Assembly: GCA_910574805.1 (NCBI GenBank)
Contig: CAJTCV010000008.1
Coordinates: 153,236-217,235 of the forward strand
Length of the DNA stretch: 64,000 bases
From: Lachnospiraceae bacterium
Lineage (GTDB): Bacteria; Bacillota; Clostridia; Lachnospirales; Lachnospiraceae
Direction: 5' to 3'
This document shows, piece by piece, positions 48,393 to 57,446 of the stretch (the stretch's first letter is position 1; the number at the start of each line of letters is the position of its first letter). The notes beneath the pieces are model-generated. The model was not told the DNA's origin and made no database searches. It saw nothing but the letters and a program-made list of their open reading frames with translations. The position numbers and the translations under genes were made by a program.

Positions 48393-50480
48393 ATGCCGTT
48401 GACAAAGGAAGAGAGGAAGGTACTGGACAGCGTCCAGATCATGTTTACAAAGCAGGAGGACGACTATCTGGCGGCCCATGCCAGTAAATTATACAAAGCG
48501 AACAAAGCCATGGGCGATCGTGCCGAGACGGGGGCCAAGAGGGAGAGGAGAGAGCGGCTGGAAAAAGTCAGTCAGATCAGAAAAAACAGCAGCATTCAGC
48601 TTCCGACGGTTTCCCTGCAGGGCGAATCCTATGGAACTTCCTTTAAAGAGAATATAGGAGCAAGAAAGAGAAAGTCCCGCTCCAATAACCAGAAGTCCAG
48701 GCTCTACAGAAAGAGAGTGAACGCCAGTACGGTGGAGGAGGCCAGTGGTGTCTGGGAGCAGACGCTTGTGGGCAGGACGAGGGATCTGGAGAAACCGGAG
48801 GGCTGTCTGCCGGGGGATTTCCGGGCGCTTTCCCAATTCCTGACAGAAGACAGGGACCATAACAGGACCCTGATTCCCGGGCAGATGCAGGAGGGGAATC
48901 TGACCCGGGAACAGATCGCTTCCTGTATCAGCCAGTACATGGCGCTTGACATGGGAGTGGACCTGCGTACGGATGAAACGATCGCAGAAGAGAGCGTCCG
49001 CCTGGAGGAACTGGCCGGGAAGACGGAAGGACTGCGGCATCTGCTCGACGGCCATCCGGAGATGACCGCCCAAATGACCGAGGAAGAGAAGCAGAACCTG
49101 CTGGTAAAGCTGGATATGGGAAATCAGATTGCGGAATATTACGCGATTCAGAAAAAGGTGATGACGAACAGCTGGTACAGAACCCATTATAATTCGGAGA
49201 TCACGTACAAGTGTCATTTAGGGGATACCCTGGAACAGAGGAATCTTGCGCTTCTTCTGTGGCAGGCGGAATTTGTGAGAAACCGGGAAGCGTTTCAAGA
49301 CGACAGAGCCGGGAGAGACTGGCTGCTCGGTTATAACGAAGAAGTCAGTAAGCAGGAAGCGAAAGCCGAAGCGGCTGCAAAGGCGTGGATACAAAAGGCG
49401 CCCAAGACGATCGAATTCGGAAAAAGCGGCGGCGCGATCCCGGATTCCCGTCATGCGGAGTATTTCCGGCAGCACAGCGACAAAGAGGATCCCGTATACC
49501 GGCGGATCAGAACCGATGATTATTATGTGGTGGGAGAGCCGCATGCCATGCATGAGGGCTTATGCCGGCATATCGCCAATCTGCCCCGGCTGGAAGCGAT
49601 CCAGCATATGGATAAGGAATCGTTCCAGCAGATGATGGACGATCTGGTAAGACTGCCTGTCCACATGTCTGATCCGGAGGAGGTGGAAGCCTGCCGGCAG
49701 GCAAATCTGAATGGGGTGCGGATGTATAAGGATCTTTTGAAAAAGCAGATAAACTATTTGAAGAGAAAATATGGAAATGGTTTTCTTTTGCTTCCCCCTG
49801 ATGAATTTACGCAGTATGCCGATGACTTTGAACATGATTTTACCAATATGCAGGGGATGTCCTTTTTTGTGAAATATTTAAAGAAGCTGCCGGGAATGTT
49901 TGACCCGGATGATTCTGCGGACCGGGATCTGGAACAGTGGATCACATATTATCAGGCGATCCTCGTTTCGGACGGTTATGCCAGAACCGATTACAGCAAA
50001 GGGACCCATAAATCTTTTTCGTCGTATAAGCTGGGCGCCATGTTCACTACGATGAACGGGGAGGAAACCAGAATGGATGTCATCAAAAGTTCGGGTGAGC
50101 TGCATCTGGATGTGCGCTGGGGTACGTTTTTCGATGAGAATGACGTACTGTTTGATGAAGTGCTTAAGTGCGCCGGACGCATACCCGCAGACCGCTTACA
50201 GGAAGAGGACTTAAGGCATTATACCTGGAACCAGCTGACGGAGGAGACCCGGCGGATGCCTAGGAGCGAGGCAATCCGTCACTTTATTGAGAAGGAATAT
50301 GTCATCGCGCAGGAGAAGCAGGAGTTTGACAGTGATCTGCAGGGCCGTGTGCAGACGGCCGGCAGGATGCTGGAAAAGCTTGATCAGCGCCGGACGGAAA
50401 GCGCAGGTGGCGCCAGGGCTCTGTACGACCAGATGTGCACGGACATTGCAGACTGGCTGCGGGAGAACAGAGGGTATTGA
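48393..50480 (+). CDS. Stand-alone shared-module protein, probable partner of the ADP-ribosyltransferase-like gene
   Basis: 695 residues. It consists almost wholly of the shared module: basic head motif (VSLQGESYGTSFKENIGARK then RKSR), YRTHYNSEITYKCHLGDT (~262), KYGNGFLLLPPDEF (~459), FTNMQGMSFFVKYLKKLPGM, LHLDVRWGTFFDENDVLFDE and EAIRHFIEKEY. It ends about where the protease-bearing relative continues into its middle and toxic domains. It is followed by the ART-like gene with 29 bases between, so the carrier and the toxic domain, fused in the first payload, may be separate proteins here. A near-perfect AGGAGGTGA site lies ahead of the start. Confidence 0.72.
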   Translation: MPLTKEERKVLDSVQIMFTKQEDDYLAAHASKLYKANKAMGDRAETGAKRERRERLEKVSQIRKNSSIQLPTVSLQGESYGTSFKENIGARKRKSRSNNQKSRLYRKRVNASTVEEASGVWEQTLVGRTRDLEKPEGCLPGDFRALSQFLTEDRDHNRTLIPGQMQEGNLTREQIASCISQYMALDMGVDLRTDETIAEESVRLEELAGKTEGLRHLLDGHPEMTAQMTEEEKQNLLVKLDMGNQIAEYYAIQKKVMTNSWYRTHYNSEITYKCHLGDTLEQRNLALLLWQAEFVRNREAFQDDRAGRDWLLGYNEEVSKQEAKAEAAAKAWIQKAPKTIEFGKSGGAIPDSRHAEYFRQHSDKEDPVYRRIRTDDYYVVGEPHAMHEGLCRHIANLPRLEAIQHMDKESFQQMMDDLVRLPVHMSDPEEVEACRQANLNGVRMYKDLLKKQINYLKRKYGNGFLLLPPDEFTQYADDFEHDFTNMQGMSFFVKYLKKLPGMFDPDDSADRDLEQWITYYQAILVSDGYARTDYSKGTHKSFSSYKLGAMFTTMNGEETRMDVIKSSGELHLDVRWGTFFDENDVLFDEVLKCAGRIPADRLQEEDLRHYTWNQLTEETRRMPRSEAIRHFIEKEYVIAQEKQEFDSDLQGRVQTAGRMLEKLDQRRTESAGGARALYDQMCTDIADWLRENRGY

Positions 50481-50509
50481 CCATGCCGCGGGAATAAAGG
50501 AGTGAAGAT

Positions 50510-52753
50510 ATGGGAGACGCATATACGAAGGAAGCCTACAAAATCATCTATCAGCATCCGGACTGGCAGTCGACGGCGCAGGAATATGAAGACAGGTTCG
50601 CCGCCAATCTGTACAACTCTGCGCCTGTGCGGCAGGCGGCCGCACAGGCCCTGACCAAATTGAGCGGGACGCTGACTTCCTATTACCGGGTGAAGAACCT
50701 GAACCAGGAGCAGTCGGAAGATCTGGCGGCGGTAGGGCAGGTGGCGGAACAGATCAGCGGACGCACGCCTGACGACTGGAAGGTGCTGGAAGGCGCCCTG
50801 CTGCAGAGAGACAGCGGAAGCGGAGCCGGGCAGATCGGCCGCTGGCAGCTGGGGGATTACGTAGAGGGGAAAGAGGCGGCAAGGCTGGGTATGGAAGGAG
50901 ATTACGTGCTGTTTGAGCAGGACGCGGATTTCCTGAATCGGCAGAATATCCAGAACGTCTTTGACAACGGCAATCTGCGGGAACAGATGACCATGCTCTA
51001 TAACGGGATGTTCATCAACGGCGGCAAGACAAGAGAGCAGATCGAAGAGAGCCGGTCTTTGAAGAACCTTCTCCTGAATATTACTGAAGAGGATCAGGGG
51101 AAAATGAACGAGATGGGGGCGGACTCTCATATTCGGTTTGACCTTCTGCAGGAAATGGGGCATTATGAAAAGAAAGAAGATCTGTTTGACACCTACTCCA
51201 TGGCCAGAGACTTGAAGCGCGGAAAAGATAAGATCAAGGGTAAAGGGAACTGGTTTAGCAGGTGGGCGTCCGGGATCAGACGGGCCTTCTCCGCGGCCTT
51301 TTCCAGTAAATTTACCAGAAGCACGAAAAAGAAGGCAGAGCAGGCCGGGCTGGGACGGGAGCACTATGAGCGGCTGGGGATCGGCCTGTCCGAGCGGGAG
51401 ATGGCCAACGGGCTGGATGAAAACGGGAACCTGAAATGGAAGGAAGGACAGTCTTACTTCCGGATGGATACGCCGGTGACGGCGGAAGGAATGCTGCAGA
51501 CCGCGGGGCCCTCCGGGACGACCCTGCGGATGCTGGGGGCCTACCGTCTGCTGGGAGCCGGCAAAACCGACCTTTTGAACTTCCGGCTGGCGCTGATCGC
51601 CTGGATGGTCAGCAGCAGAGACCATTCCATCTACGAGATCCTGAAAGGCTCCCACAATGCCGGAGTCAAGGGCCGGGAGGATCTGTCCGAGGCCGCCAAT
51701 ATGTACCGGACCATAGATCCGCTGTTTGAGGATCTGATCCGTGAGGAATTTGCTCCGAACCGTCGGTTCCCCCATGAGACGATCTATCTCAAGATGGTCG
51801 ATCAGCAGGCGAAAGATATGGGCGGAGAGGGGATCACGGACCCCGAGAATGAAGAAGACGTCTTTGGGGGAGTGCCTGCTTACGGATATGCCGCAGGGGT
51901 CTATAGCTCCTCTTTGTATAAGATTATGAATACGTCCTCCAAATACGGAGAGCTGGCCGGACATATCAGAGTGTGGCTGATGGATAAGACTCTGCCCAAG
52001 GATGTCTCCGAAGAATACCGCAGGGAGACGAAAGGAGTGCAGAAAACGGCATTTGACATGGCGAAGGTGACCCAGCGGATGCTGTCGGAGGGGCTGGAGG
52101 CATGGGGAAGCTATGCGCCCCCGGTGCAGGAGGGACAGGAGGAGCTGGAGTCATACAGCCCGCGGCGGGCCTATCAGGAAGAGGGGTATAAGGATCAATG
52201 GATGGACCTGTCCCATGCGTTCCGCGGCATTACCTACCGGGGAGGCAAGATGGGCTCCGCCATGAGGAGCGGCGGAGGCTTTGTCACAAACAGCTTTTAC
52301 AGCACCTCGCTTCTGCCGTCGGTGGCCATGCATTTCTATGATCTGTGCAAGGAAAAGGAGGAAGACAAAGCGATCTTCCGCTTTCGGCTGGAGGGAAAGG
52401 GCGCGATTAACATTACCGGCGTGTCTATGTACGGCGAGGAGGAGATGGAGGTGCTGGTCCCCAAAGGATCGAAGTTCCAGGTTCTGGGCGCGCCCCAGCC
52501 TGCTTACTATAATAAGATAACCGGGGAAGTGTTTGAGGAAGCGAAGCTGTCGGAAGAAAAGCTGGAGTCTGTTATGGACGAACTGGAGTATGGCGAGGAC
52601 GGCTTCTGGCAGAAAGTGCAGGTCGTGGATCTTCAGGAGATCAGTGGTCCCGGCGAGGAGCGGCGGAAGAGGTCGGAAGCAAAGGACAGGAAAGGGCTGC
52701 AGGAACTGATACGGCTGAAGGAACTGTGGGAAGGAGCCGGACATACCGCTTAA
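50510..52753 (+). CDS. Putative payload with C-terminal ADP-ribosyltransferase-like domain
   Basis: 747 residues, no signal peptide. The N-terminal ~250 residues are helical. A basic patch (FSRWASGIRRAFSAAFSSKF) leads to a central helical domain (~330-460). The last ~175 residues show the R-S-E layout of arginine-type ADP-ribosyltransferases: Arg577 in TYRGGKM, the STS triplet at 598-600 (SFYSTSLL) and the ExE pair Glu645/Glu647 in GEEEMEVLVPKGSKFQV. All three parts are in the right order and spacing. If active it would transfer ADP-ribose from NAD to a host-cell protein. No immunity gene is evident apart from the neighbours. AAGGAG lies ahead of the start. Confidence 0.78.
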   Translation: MGDAYTKEAYKIIYQHPDWQSTAQEYEDRFAANLYNSAPVRQAAAQALTKLSGTLTSYYRVKNLNQEQSEDLAAVGQVAEQISGRTPDDWKVLEGALLQRDSGSGAGQIGRWQLGDYVEGKEAARLGMEGDYVLFEQDADFLNRQNIQNVFDNGNLREQMTMLYNGMFINGGKTREQIEESRSLKNLLLNITEEDQGKMNEMGADSHIRFDLLQEMGHYEKKEDLFDTYSMARDLKRGKDKIKGKGNWFSRWASGIRRAFSAAFSSKFTRSTKKKAEQAGLGREHYERLGIGLSEREMANGLDENGNLKWKEGQSYFRMDTPVTAEGMLQTAGPSGTTLRMLGAYRLLGAGKTDLLNFRLALIAWMVSSRDHSIYEILKGSHNAGVKGREDLSEAANMYRTIDPLFEDLIREEFAPNRRFPHETIYLKMVDQQAKDMGGEGITDPENEEDVFGGVPAYGYAAGVYSSSLYKIMNTSSKYGELAGHIRVWLMDKTLPKDVSEEYRRETKGVQKTAFDMAKVTQRMLSEGLEAWGSYAPPVQEGQEELESYSPRRAYQEEGYKDQWMDLSHAFRGITYRGGKMGSAMRSGGGFVTNSFYSTSLLPSVAMHFYDLCKEKEEDKAIFRFRLEGKGAINITGVSMYGEEEMEVLVPKGSKFQVLGAPQPAYYNKITGEVFEEAKLSEEKLESVMDELEYGEDGFWQKVQVVDLQEISGPGEERRKRSEAKDRKGLQELIRLKELWEGAGHTA

Positions 52754-52775
52754 GAAGGATTCCATCTGTGCGGGG

Positions 52776-52795
52776 GGATGCTCCGGGCAGCATCC
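52776..52795 (+). promoter_or_regulatory. Small hairpin before the second AAA+ gene
   Basis: GGATGC (52776-52781) pairs with GCATCC (52790-52795) with an 8-base loop. It overlaps a possible upstream ATG (52778), which favours the later start at 52841. The function is uncertain. Confidence 0.35.
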
Positions 52796-52840
52796 AATCT
52801 GACTCCACAGTGGGAAAAGGCTTTAAGAAAGGGGATACCG

Positions 52841-55021
52841 ATGTCGAAGACTGGGCAGGATACTTATGGTTTTATCGAATTATATTTTCCGGGACAGAAG
52901 GAGGAACCTTTTGTCTCGGAAGCAGAGCAGTGGAGCGCTTGGGAGCGTTTCATCGATCTGCTGTGCATGATCAGTCTGGTGATGAAGGAGCAGAAGCTTC
53001 CGGAGAGCCTGGGGAGGATCGGATGTCTTCTGGAGGACGAAGCGCTGGTCAAGACCCTGGAGCCAAGGGAGAAAGCCGCATTCCCCTGTCGGGCGCGGGT
53101 GCGGCCGATCTACGAAGAACTGATCCGAAGAGGAGAGGAGGAGACACCTCTTACCCGGTTCCTGTCGCTGGATCTGAAGCCCGTAGAGACGATGGCCTTT
53201 CTCCTGGCCGCCTGCGCGGACCGCAGTCGGAAGTACGAGCGGATCTTCGGAATCCTGCAGGAGGAGAAGAGCGGGACGGCCAAGCCCACGGCGGGACTGG
53301 TACACGACCTGTGCGCGCTGTTTCTGGAGGAGTCGGAGAATTTACCGGAAATTCTTCTGGATGAAGACCGTTTCCTCAATCGTTTTCTGCTGCAGCCGGA
53401 GAGAGACAACCCAAGGCTGTCCCGTCTGTCCCGTCCCGTGACCCTCAGAAAGCCGGTACTCTTACTTCTGCACGGCAACACGGAGATGCTCGGAAGTATG
53501 GCCTGCTGTGGGGAAGTGCTCAGCGGGGGCGATACGGATGCTGTGATCAGTCACCAGGAAGCGCTGAACCGACTCAGGCAGGTCTATGTAAGGATGACCG
53601 TGCTGCAGGAGGAGGGGCTGATCTGGCTTCAGGGAGCGAGCGGAACCGGCAAGAAATATCTGGCTCAGGCCATGGGGGATTCGCTGGGGATGGACGTTCT
53701 GTGCCTTCATGTGAAAAAACTGCTGACTCAAAGTCCGGAGGCAGTGAACGAGACGCTTGCACAGGCGGTCTTAAAGACAGTGCTCGCCCATCATATCCTC
53801 TATCTGAACATGAACGATATTAGCCGGGAGGAGACAGGGCTGGTGATGCAGATGCTCACGTATTTAAGGGATTATACCGGAAGATTTTTGATCGGAGCCG
53901 ACGCCTCCTGGATGGAAGAGCCGGAGATCATGGGGAATACATATCGGATTCCGGTGGATCTGCCGGGAGCGGGGGAGCAGAAAGCGTTCTGGAAACATTT
54001 TGCAGAGGAGTACCGGATCCGGTTCACGGAGGACGTCGATTTGGATCAGCTTGTTTCGTTGTATGACCTGACGCCGGAGAGGATTCGGCGGACGCTGTCC
54101 TGCGTGATGTGCACATCTCCCATGGGAAAAGACGGTTTTCTCGCGTCCAGGAAGGAACTGGAGGAGGAGATCCGGCATCAGTGCAGCGGAAGTCTGGACC
54201 AGTACGCCGTCCGGCTTCACAGTCCCTTTGTGTGGGAGGACCTTACGCTTTCTGAGGAAAGCCGAAAGCTGCTTGAGAGAGCCTGCGACCGGGTCCGCTA
54301 CCGGAGCGTAGTCAATGACGCATGGGGATTCGGCCGAAAACTACCGTATGGAAGGGGGCTTTCCATCGTACTCTACGGACCGCCCGGCACCGGCAAGACC
54401 ATGGCGGCCCAGGTGCTGGCAAAGGAGCTGGGACTCTCCATCTACCGCATCGACCTGTCCCAGATCGGCAGCAAATACATCGGGGAGACCGAGAAGAATC
54501 TGGGAGCGGTATTTGACGCGGCCCGGTTCTCCAACGCGATCCTTTTCTTCGATGAGGCGGACGCCCTGTTCACGAAGCGGACGGAGGTGTCGAACTCCAA
54601 CGACCGTCATGCCAACGCGGAGACTGCCTATTTACTGCAGAAGATCGAGGAGTATTCCGGCGTGTCGATACTGGCCACCAACGTGATGCAGAATTTCGAC
54701 AATGCCTTCAAGCGCCGGATGACTTTCCTGATCCCCATCGAACAGCCGGGCGAGGAAGAGCGTCTGGCTCTGTGGAACAAGGTCTTTCCAAAGGAGGCGC
54801 CGCTGGAAGCGGAGATTGATTTCGCCGTCTACGCGCGGGTGGCGGAGCTGACCGGAAGCGGGATCAAGTCCGCCGCCCTTGCGGCTGCATACCGGGCGGC
54901 GGCAAAGCGCCGGAAGATCTGCAATCAGGATCTGATCGAGGCGGTAGATTTCGAGTACCGCCGGACCGGACGGACCGGCGTCGATCAGGAACTGTACGCC
55001 GCACTGTACATGAAGATATGA
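52841..55021 (+). CDS. AAA+ ATPase of the injection system (Afp15-like), copy 2
   Basis: 726 residues from the ATG at 52841, which has AAAGGGG 7 bases upstream; an in-frame ATG at 52778 lies in a hairpin without a site. Residues ~1-230 are family-specific. A first AAA domain retains a Walker A-like GASGTGKKY. The C-terminal AAA domain is intact (GPPGTGKTM, AILFFDEADALF, ILATNVMQNFDNAFKRRM). Overall design equals copy 1 (42424-44718), but the N-terminal regions differ strongly, as expected if each copy recognises its own payload set. It closes the second payload group (44842-52753). Its last bases overlap a possible early start of the regulator gene (ATGA). Confidence 0.87.
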   Translation: MSKTGQDTYGFIELYFPGQKEEPFVSEAEQWSAWERFIDLLCMISLVMKEQKLPESLGRIGCLLEDEALVKTLEPREKAAFPCRARVRPIYEELIRRGEEETPLTRFLSLDLKPVETMAFLLAACADRSRKYERIFGILQEEKSGTAKPTAGLVHDLCALFLEESENLPEILLDEDRFLNRFLLQPERDNPRLSRLSRPVTLRKPVLLLLHGNTEMLGSMACCGEVLSGGDTDAVISHQEALNRLRQVYVRMTVLQEEGLIWLQGASGTGKKYLAQAMGDSLGMDVLCLHVKKLLTQSPEAVNETLAQAVLKTVLAHHILYLNMNDISREETGLVMQMLTYLRDYTGRFLIGADASWMEEPEIMGNTYRIPVDLPGAGEQKAFWKHFAEEYRIRFTEDVDLDQLVSLYDLTPERIRRTLSCVMCTSPMGKDGFLASRKELEEEIRHQCSGSLDQYAVRLHSPFVWEDLTLSEESRKLLERACDRVRYRSVVNDAWGFGRKLPYGRGLSIVLYGPPGTGKTMAAQVLAKELGLSIYRIDLSQIGSKYIGETEKNLGAVFDAARFSNAILFFDEADALFTKRTEVSNSNDRHANAETAYLLQKIEEYSGVSILATNVMQNFDNAFKRRMTFLIPIEQPGEEERLALWNKVFPKEAPLEAEIDFAVYARVAELTGSGIKSAALAAAYRAAAKRRKICNQDLIEAVDFEYRRTGRTGVDQELYAALYMKI

Positions 55022-55047
55022 AGCAACACTGTGAAGAGGAGAAAGCC

Positions 55048-57429
55048 ATGCCTGATACAAGATATTTTCGGCCCAAGAAAGCGGTAAAAAAGATGAAACT
55101 GGCCCAGAGTCTTAGCCAGACGGTATATGTGTACGGCGTGACGGGACTTGGCAAAACGGCGTTTGTAAAGGATTATCTGGGCCGCAGGAAATACCTGTAT
55201 TATTCCGCGGAAGATTATGTCAACTGGAATCTCCGGATGCCGGCGGAAGGGGAAGAGCAGATCATCGTTATCGACGACTTGTATCTGTTCAACTCGCCGG
55301 AGCTTCGGGAAGAGCTTTATCCGGTTCTCGAACTTTTGATGGAGCGTAAGGAAGTATGGCTGATTCTGATCTCGCGAGGCGCCGTTCCCCGCTGGCTGAT
55401 GTCTCTCTACGTCAATTATCTGTTCTGTGTGATCGGTGAAAAGGATCTTTTGCTGGAAAGAGAGGAGCAGGACGCCTTTTTCGAGTCCTGGGACGTCTAT
55501 CCGGGAGAGCGGCTTTCCGAACGGATCTGGAGGGAGGCAAACGGCCATCCCCTGCCTCTTAGGGTCCTGGCGCTGGAGCTTCTGCGGAGCGGTCTGGGAA
55601 GCAGAGAGTCGGATGTGGGCAGTCAGGAAATGATCTACAATCAGGCCAAGGATCAGATGTGCGGCTATCTGGAAACTCACGTGTATGACCAGTGGGATCT
55701 GGAGCTGCAGGAATTTCTGATGGAACTGTCCGTGGTGGAGAGTTTCGATATTCAGATGGCGCAGATGGTCACCGGGAAGAAGAATGTGGAGCAGCTTCTG
55801 GACCAGGCCATGGAGATTGGGGATTTTATCGTAAAGAAAGGTACAGTCTACCAATATAAGAAGGCGTTCCGGGAGTCCATGCGCCGGCGTCTGAGGAGAA
55901 GTACGAAAGCGGACCGGGTTCACCGGCTTTACTGCAACGCCGGCTACTGTTATGAAATGCGGGGCGAAATCGCTCTGGCGCTTCAAGCGTATGCGTCCTG
56001 CGGGGATGAGGAGGAGATTTCCAGGCTGCTGATCACCAATGCAAGAGAGAACCCGGCCAATGGTCATTACTTTGAACTCCGTCACTATTATCTGTCGCTG
56101 TCCGAGGATACGGTGAAGGAGAGCGCGGTGCTGATCTCCTGCATGAGTATGCTGCAGTCGATCCGGATGAATGTGGAGGAGAGCGAGCGGTGGTATGGAG
56201 AACTGGAAGTGTATGCTGAGAATCATACGGGGAGCGCCAGAAAAGAAGCGAAGAGCAGACTCTTGTATCTGGATATTGCGCTGCCCCATCGGGAAAATGT
56301 TCAGATGGTGGATATTTTTAAACATGCGTATCCGCTGATTCGGGAGCGCAGGGTACTGCTCCCGGAGTTTTCTGTCACCAGCAACCTTCCATCCCAGATG
56401 AATGGAGGGAAGGACTTCTGCGAATGGAGTAAAAGGGATAAAGAACTGGCGGCCAGCATCGGAAAGATCGTCTCGGTGGTGCTGGGAAAATACGGCAAGG
56501 GCCTGGTGAGTCTGGCCCTGGCAGAGAGCTTCCTGGAAAAGGGGATGGACAGCTATGAGATCGTCTCCCTGGCGGAAAAAGGCCGGATGCAGGCGGAGAG
56601 CGTGGGAAAGACCGAGCAGTGCTTTGTGGTCGTATGGCTTTTAGGTCAGCTTTCTCTTCTGAGCGGGCACGCGGAAGACGCGCTGGAGCGGCTTTTGAGC
56701 TTCGAGAAGACGGCCGCCCAGGAGGCGCCGAGGCTGCTTCCGAATATCAGGGCCTTAAAATGCTGGCTTTTCATGTACCAGGGGCGGATTAAAGAGGTCA
56801 TGGAGTGGTCAAAGGATGCGCCGGACGAGCATCAGGACTTCTGGTCCATGGAACGCCTGCGCTATCTGGTGAAAGCGAGGATCTATCTTCTGAACGGCAG
56901 ATACGAACAGGCTGTGGGACTTCTTAAGCAGCTTCTGTACTATGCGGATAGGATGCATCGAACTTATATCCGCATCGAGGCAAAGCTTCTGTTGGCGGAG
57001 GCCCTTTATCATATGGGCTGGGGAGACTGGAAGCAAAGCATGCAGGAGTGCATCACAGAGGCGCAGAGCTATCATTTTGTCCGTGTGATCTCAAGGGAGG
57101 GCGGTGCGGCGCTGAAGCTTCTGCGGGCGGAGGAATTCATCTGGACGGATCGCGAATACAAAAAACAGGTGTTGGAGGAGTGCCAGCGGATGGCGGACTT
57201 CTATCCTTCTTACCTGAAAAAGCATGCGGAGGGAGAGGTTACCCTTGCGCCCAATGCTTTGAAAATTCTCAGACTCCAAGCGAACGGATGCTCGGCGGAG
57301 CAGATTGCCGTTCAGCTGGGGATCACGAAAAATACGATAAAATATCACAACAAAGAGACCTATAAGAAGCTGGGGGTGACCAGCAAGGCGGCGGCAATCA
57401 ATGAGGCCAGGAATCGGGGACTCTTGTAA
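55048..57429 (+). CDS. STAND-type LuxR/MalT-like transcriptional regulator
   Basis: 793 residues from the ATG at 55048 with GAGGAG 6 bases upstream; an in-frame ATG at 55018 overlaps the previous stop. N-terminal NTPase: Walker A VYGVTGLGKTAFV and Walker B IIVIDDLYLF. The middle ~450 residues are helical repeats of the MalT/TPR kind. The C-terminal LuxR-type HTH (~720-790) reads LRLQANGCSAEQIAVQLGIT, then KNTIKYHNKETYKKLGVTSK. Such regulators bind ATP and an inducer, oligomerise and activate a promoter. Its place after the payload genes makes it a candidate activator of this cluster, especially as the cluster start lacks a good -35 box. Confidence 0.88.
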   Translation: MPDTRYFRPKKAVKKMKLAQSLSQTVYVYGVTGLGKTAFVKDYLGRRKYLYYSAEDYVNWNLRMPAEGEEQIIVIDDLYLFNSPELREELYPVLELLMERKEVWLILISRGAVPRWLMSLYVNYLFCVIGEKDLLLEREEQDAFFESWDVYPGERLSERIWREANGHPLPLRVLALELLRSGLGSRESDVGSQEMIYNQAKDQMCGYLETHVYDQWDLELQEFLMELSVVESFDIQMAQMVTGKKNVEQLLDQAMEIGDFIVKKGTVYQYKKAFRESMRRRLRRSTKADRVHRLYCNAGYCYEMRGEIALALQAYASCGDEEEISRLLITNARENPANGHYFELRHYYLSLSEDTVKESAVLISCMSMLQSIRMNVEESERWYGELEVYAENHTGSARKEAKSRLLYLDIALPHRENVQMVDIFKHAYPLIRERRVLLPEFSVTSNLPSQMNGGKDFCEWSKRDKELAASIGKIVSVVLGKYGKGLVSLALAESFLEKGMDSYEIVSLAEKGRMQAESVGKTEQCFVVVWLLGQLSLLSGHAEDALERLLSFEKTAAQEAPRLLPNIRALKCWLFMYQGRIKEVMEWSKDAPDEHQDFWSMERLRYLVKARIYLLNGRYEQAVGLLKQLLYYADRMHRTYIRIEAKLLLAEALYHMGWGDWKQSMQECITEAQSYHFVRVISREGGAALKLLRAEEFIWTDREYKKQVLEECQRMADFYPSYLKKHAEGEVTLAPNALKILRLQANGCSAEQIAVQLGITKNTIKYHNKETYKKLGVTSKAAAINEARNRGLL

Positions 57430-57446
57430 AAGATCTGGGAGGAGAG

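Noticed and set aside
52778..52840. Longer N-terminus for the second AAA+ protein (start at 52778)
   Set aside because: Start lies in a hairpin without a ribosome binding site; the ATG at 52841 has AAAGGGG at good spacing. Not excluded.
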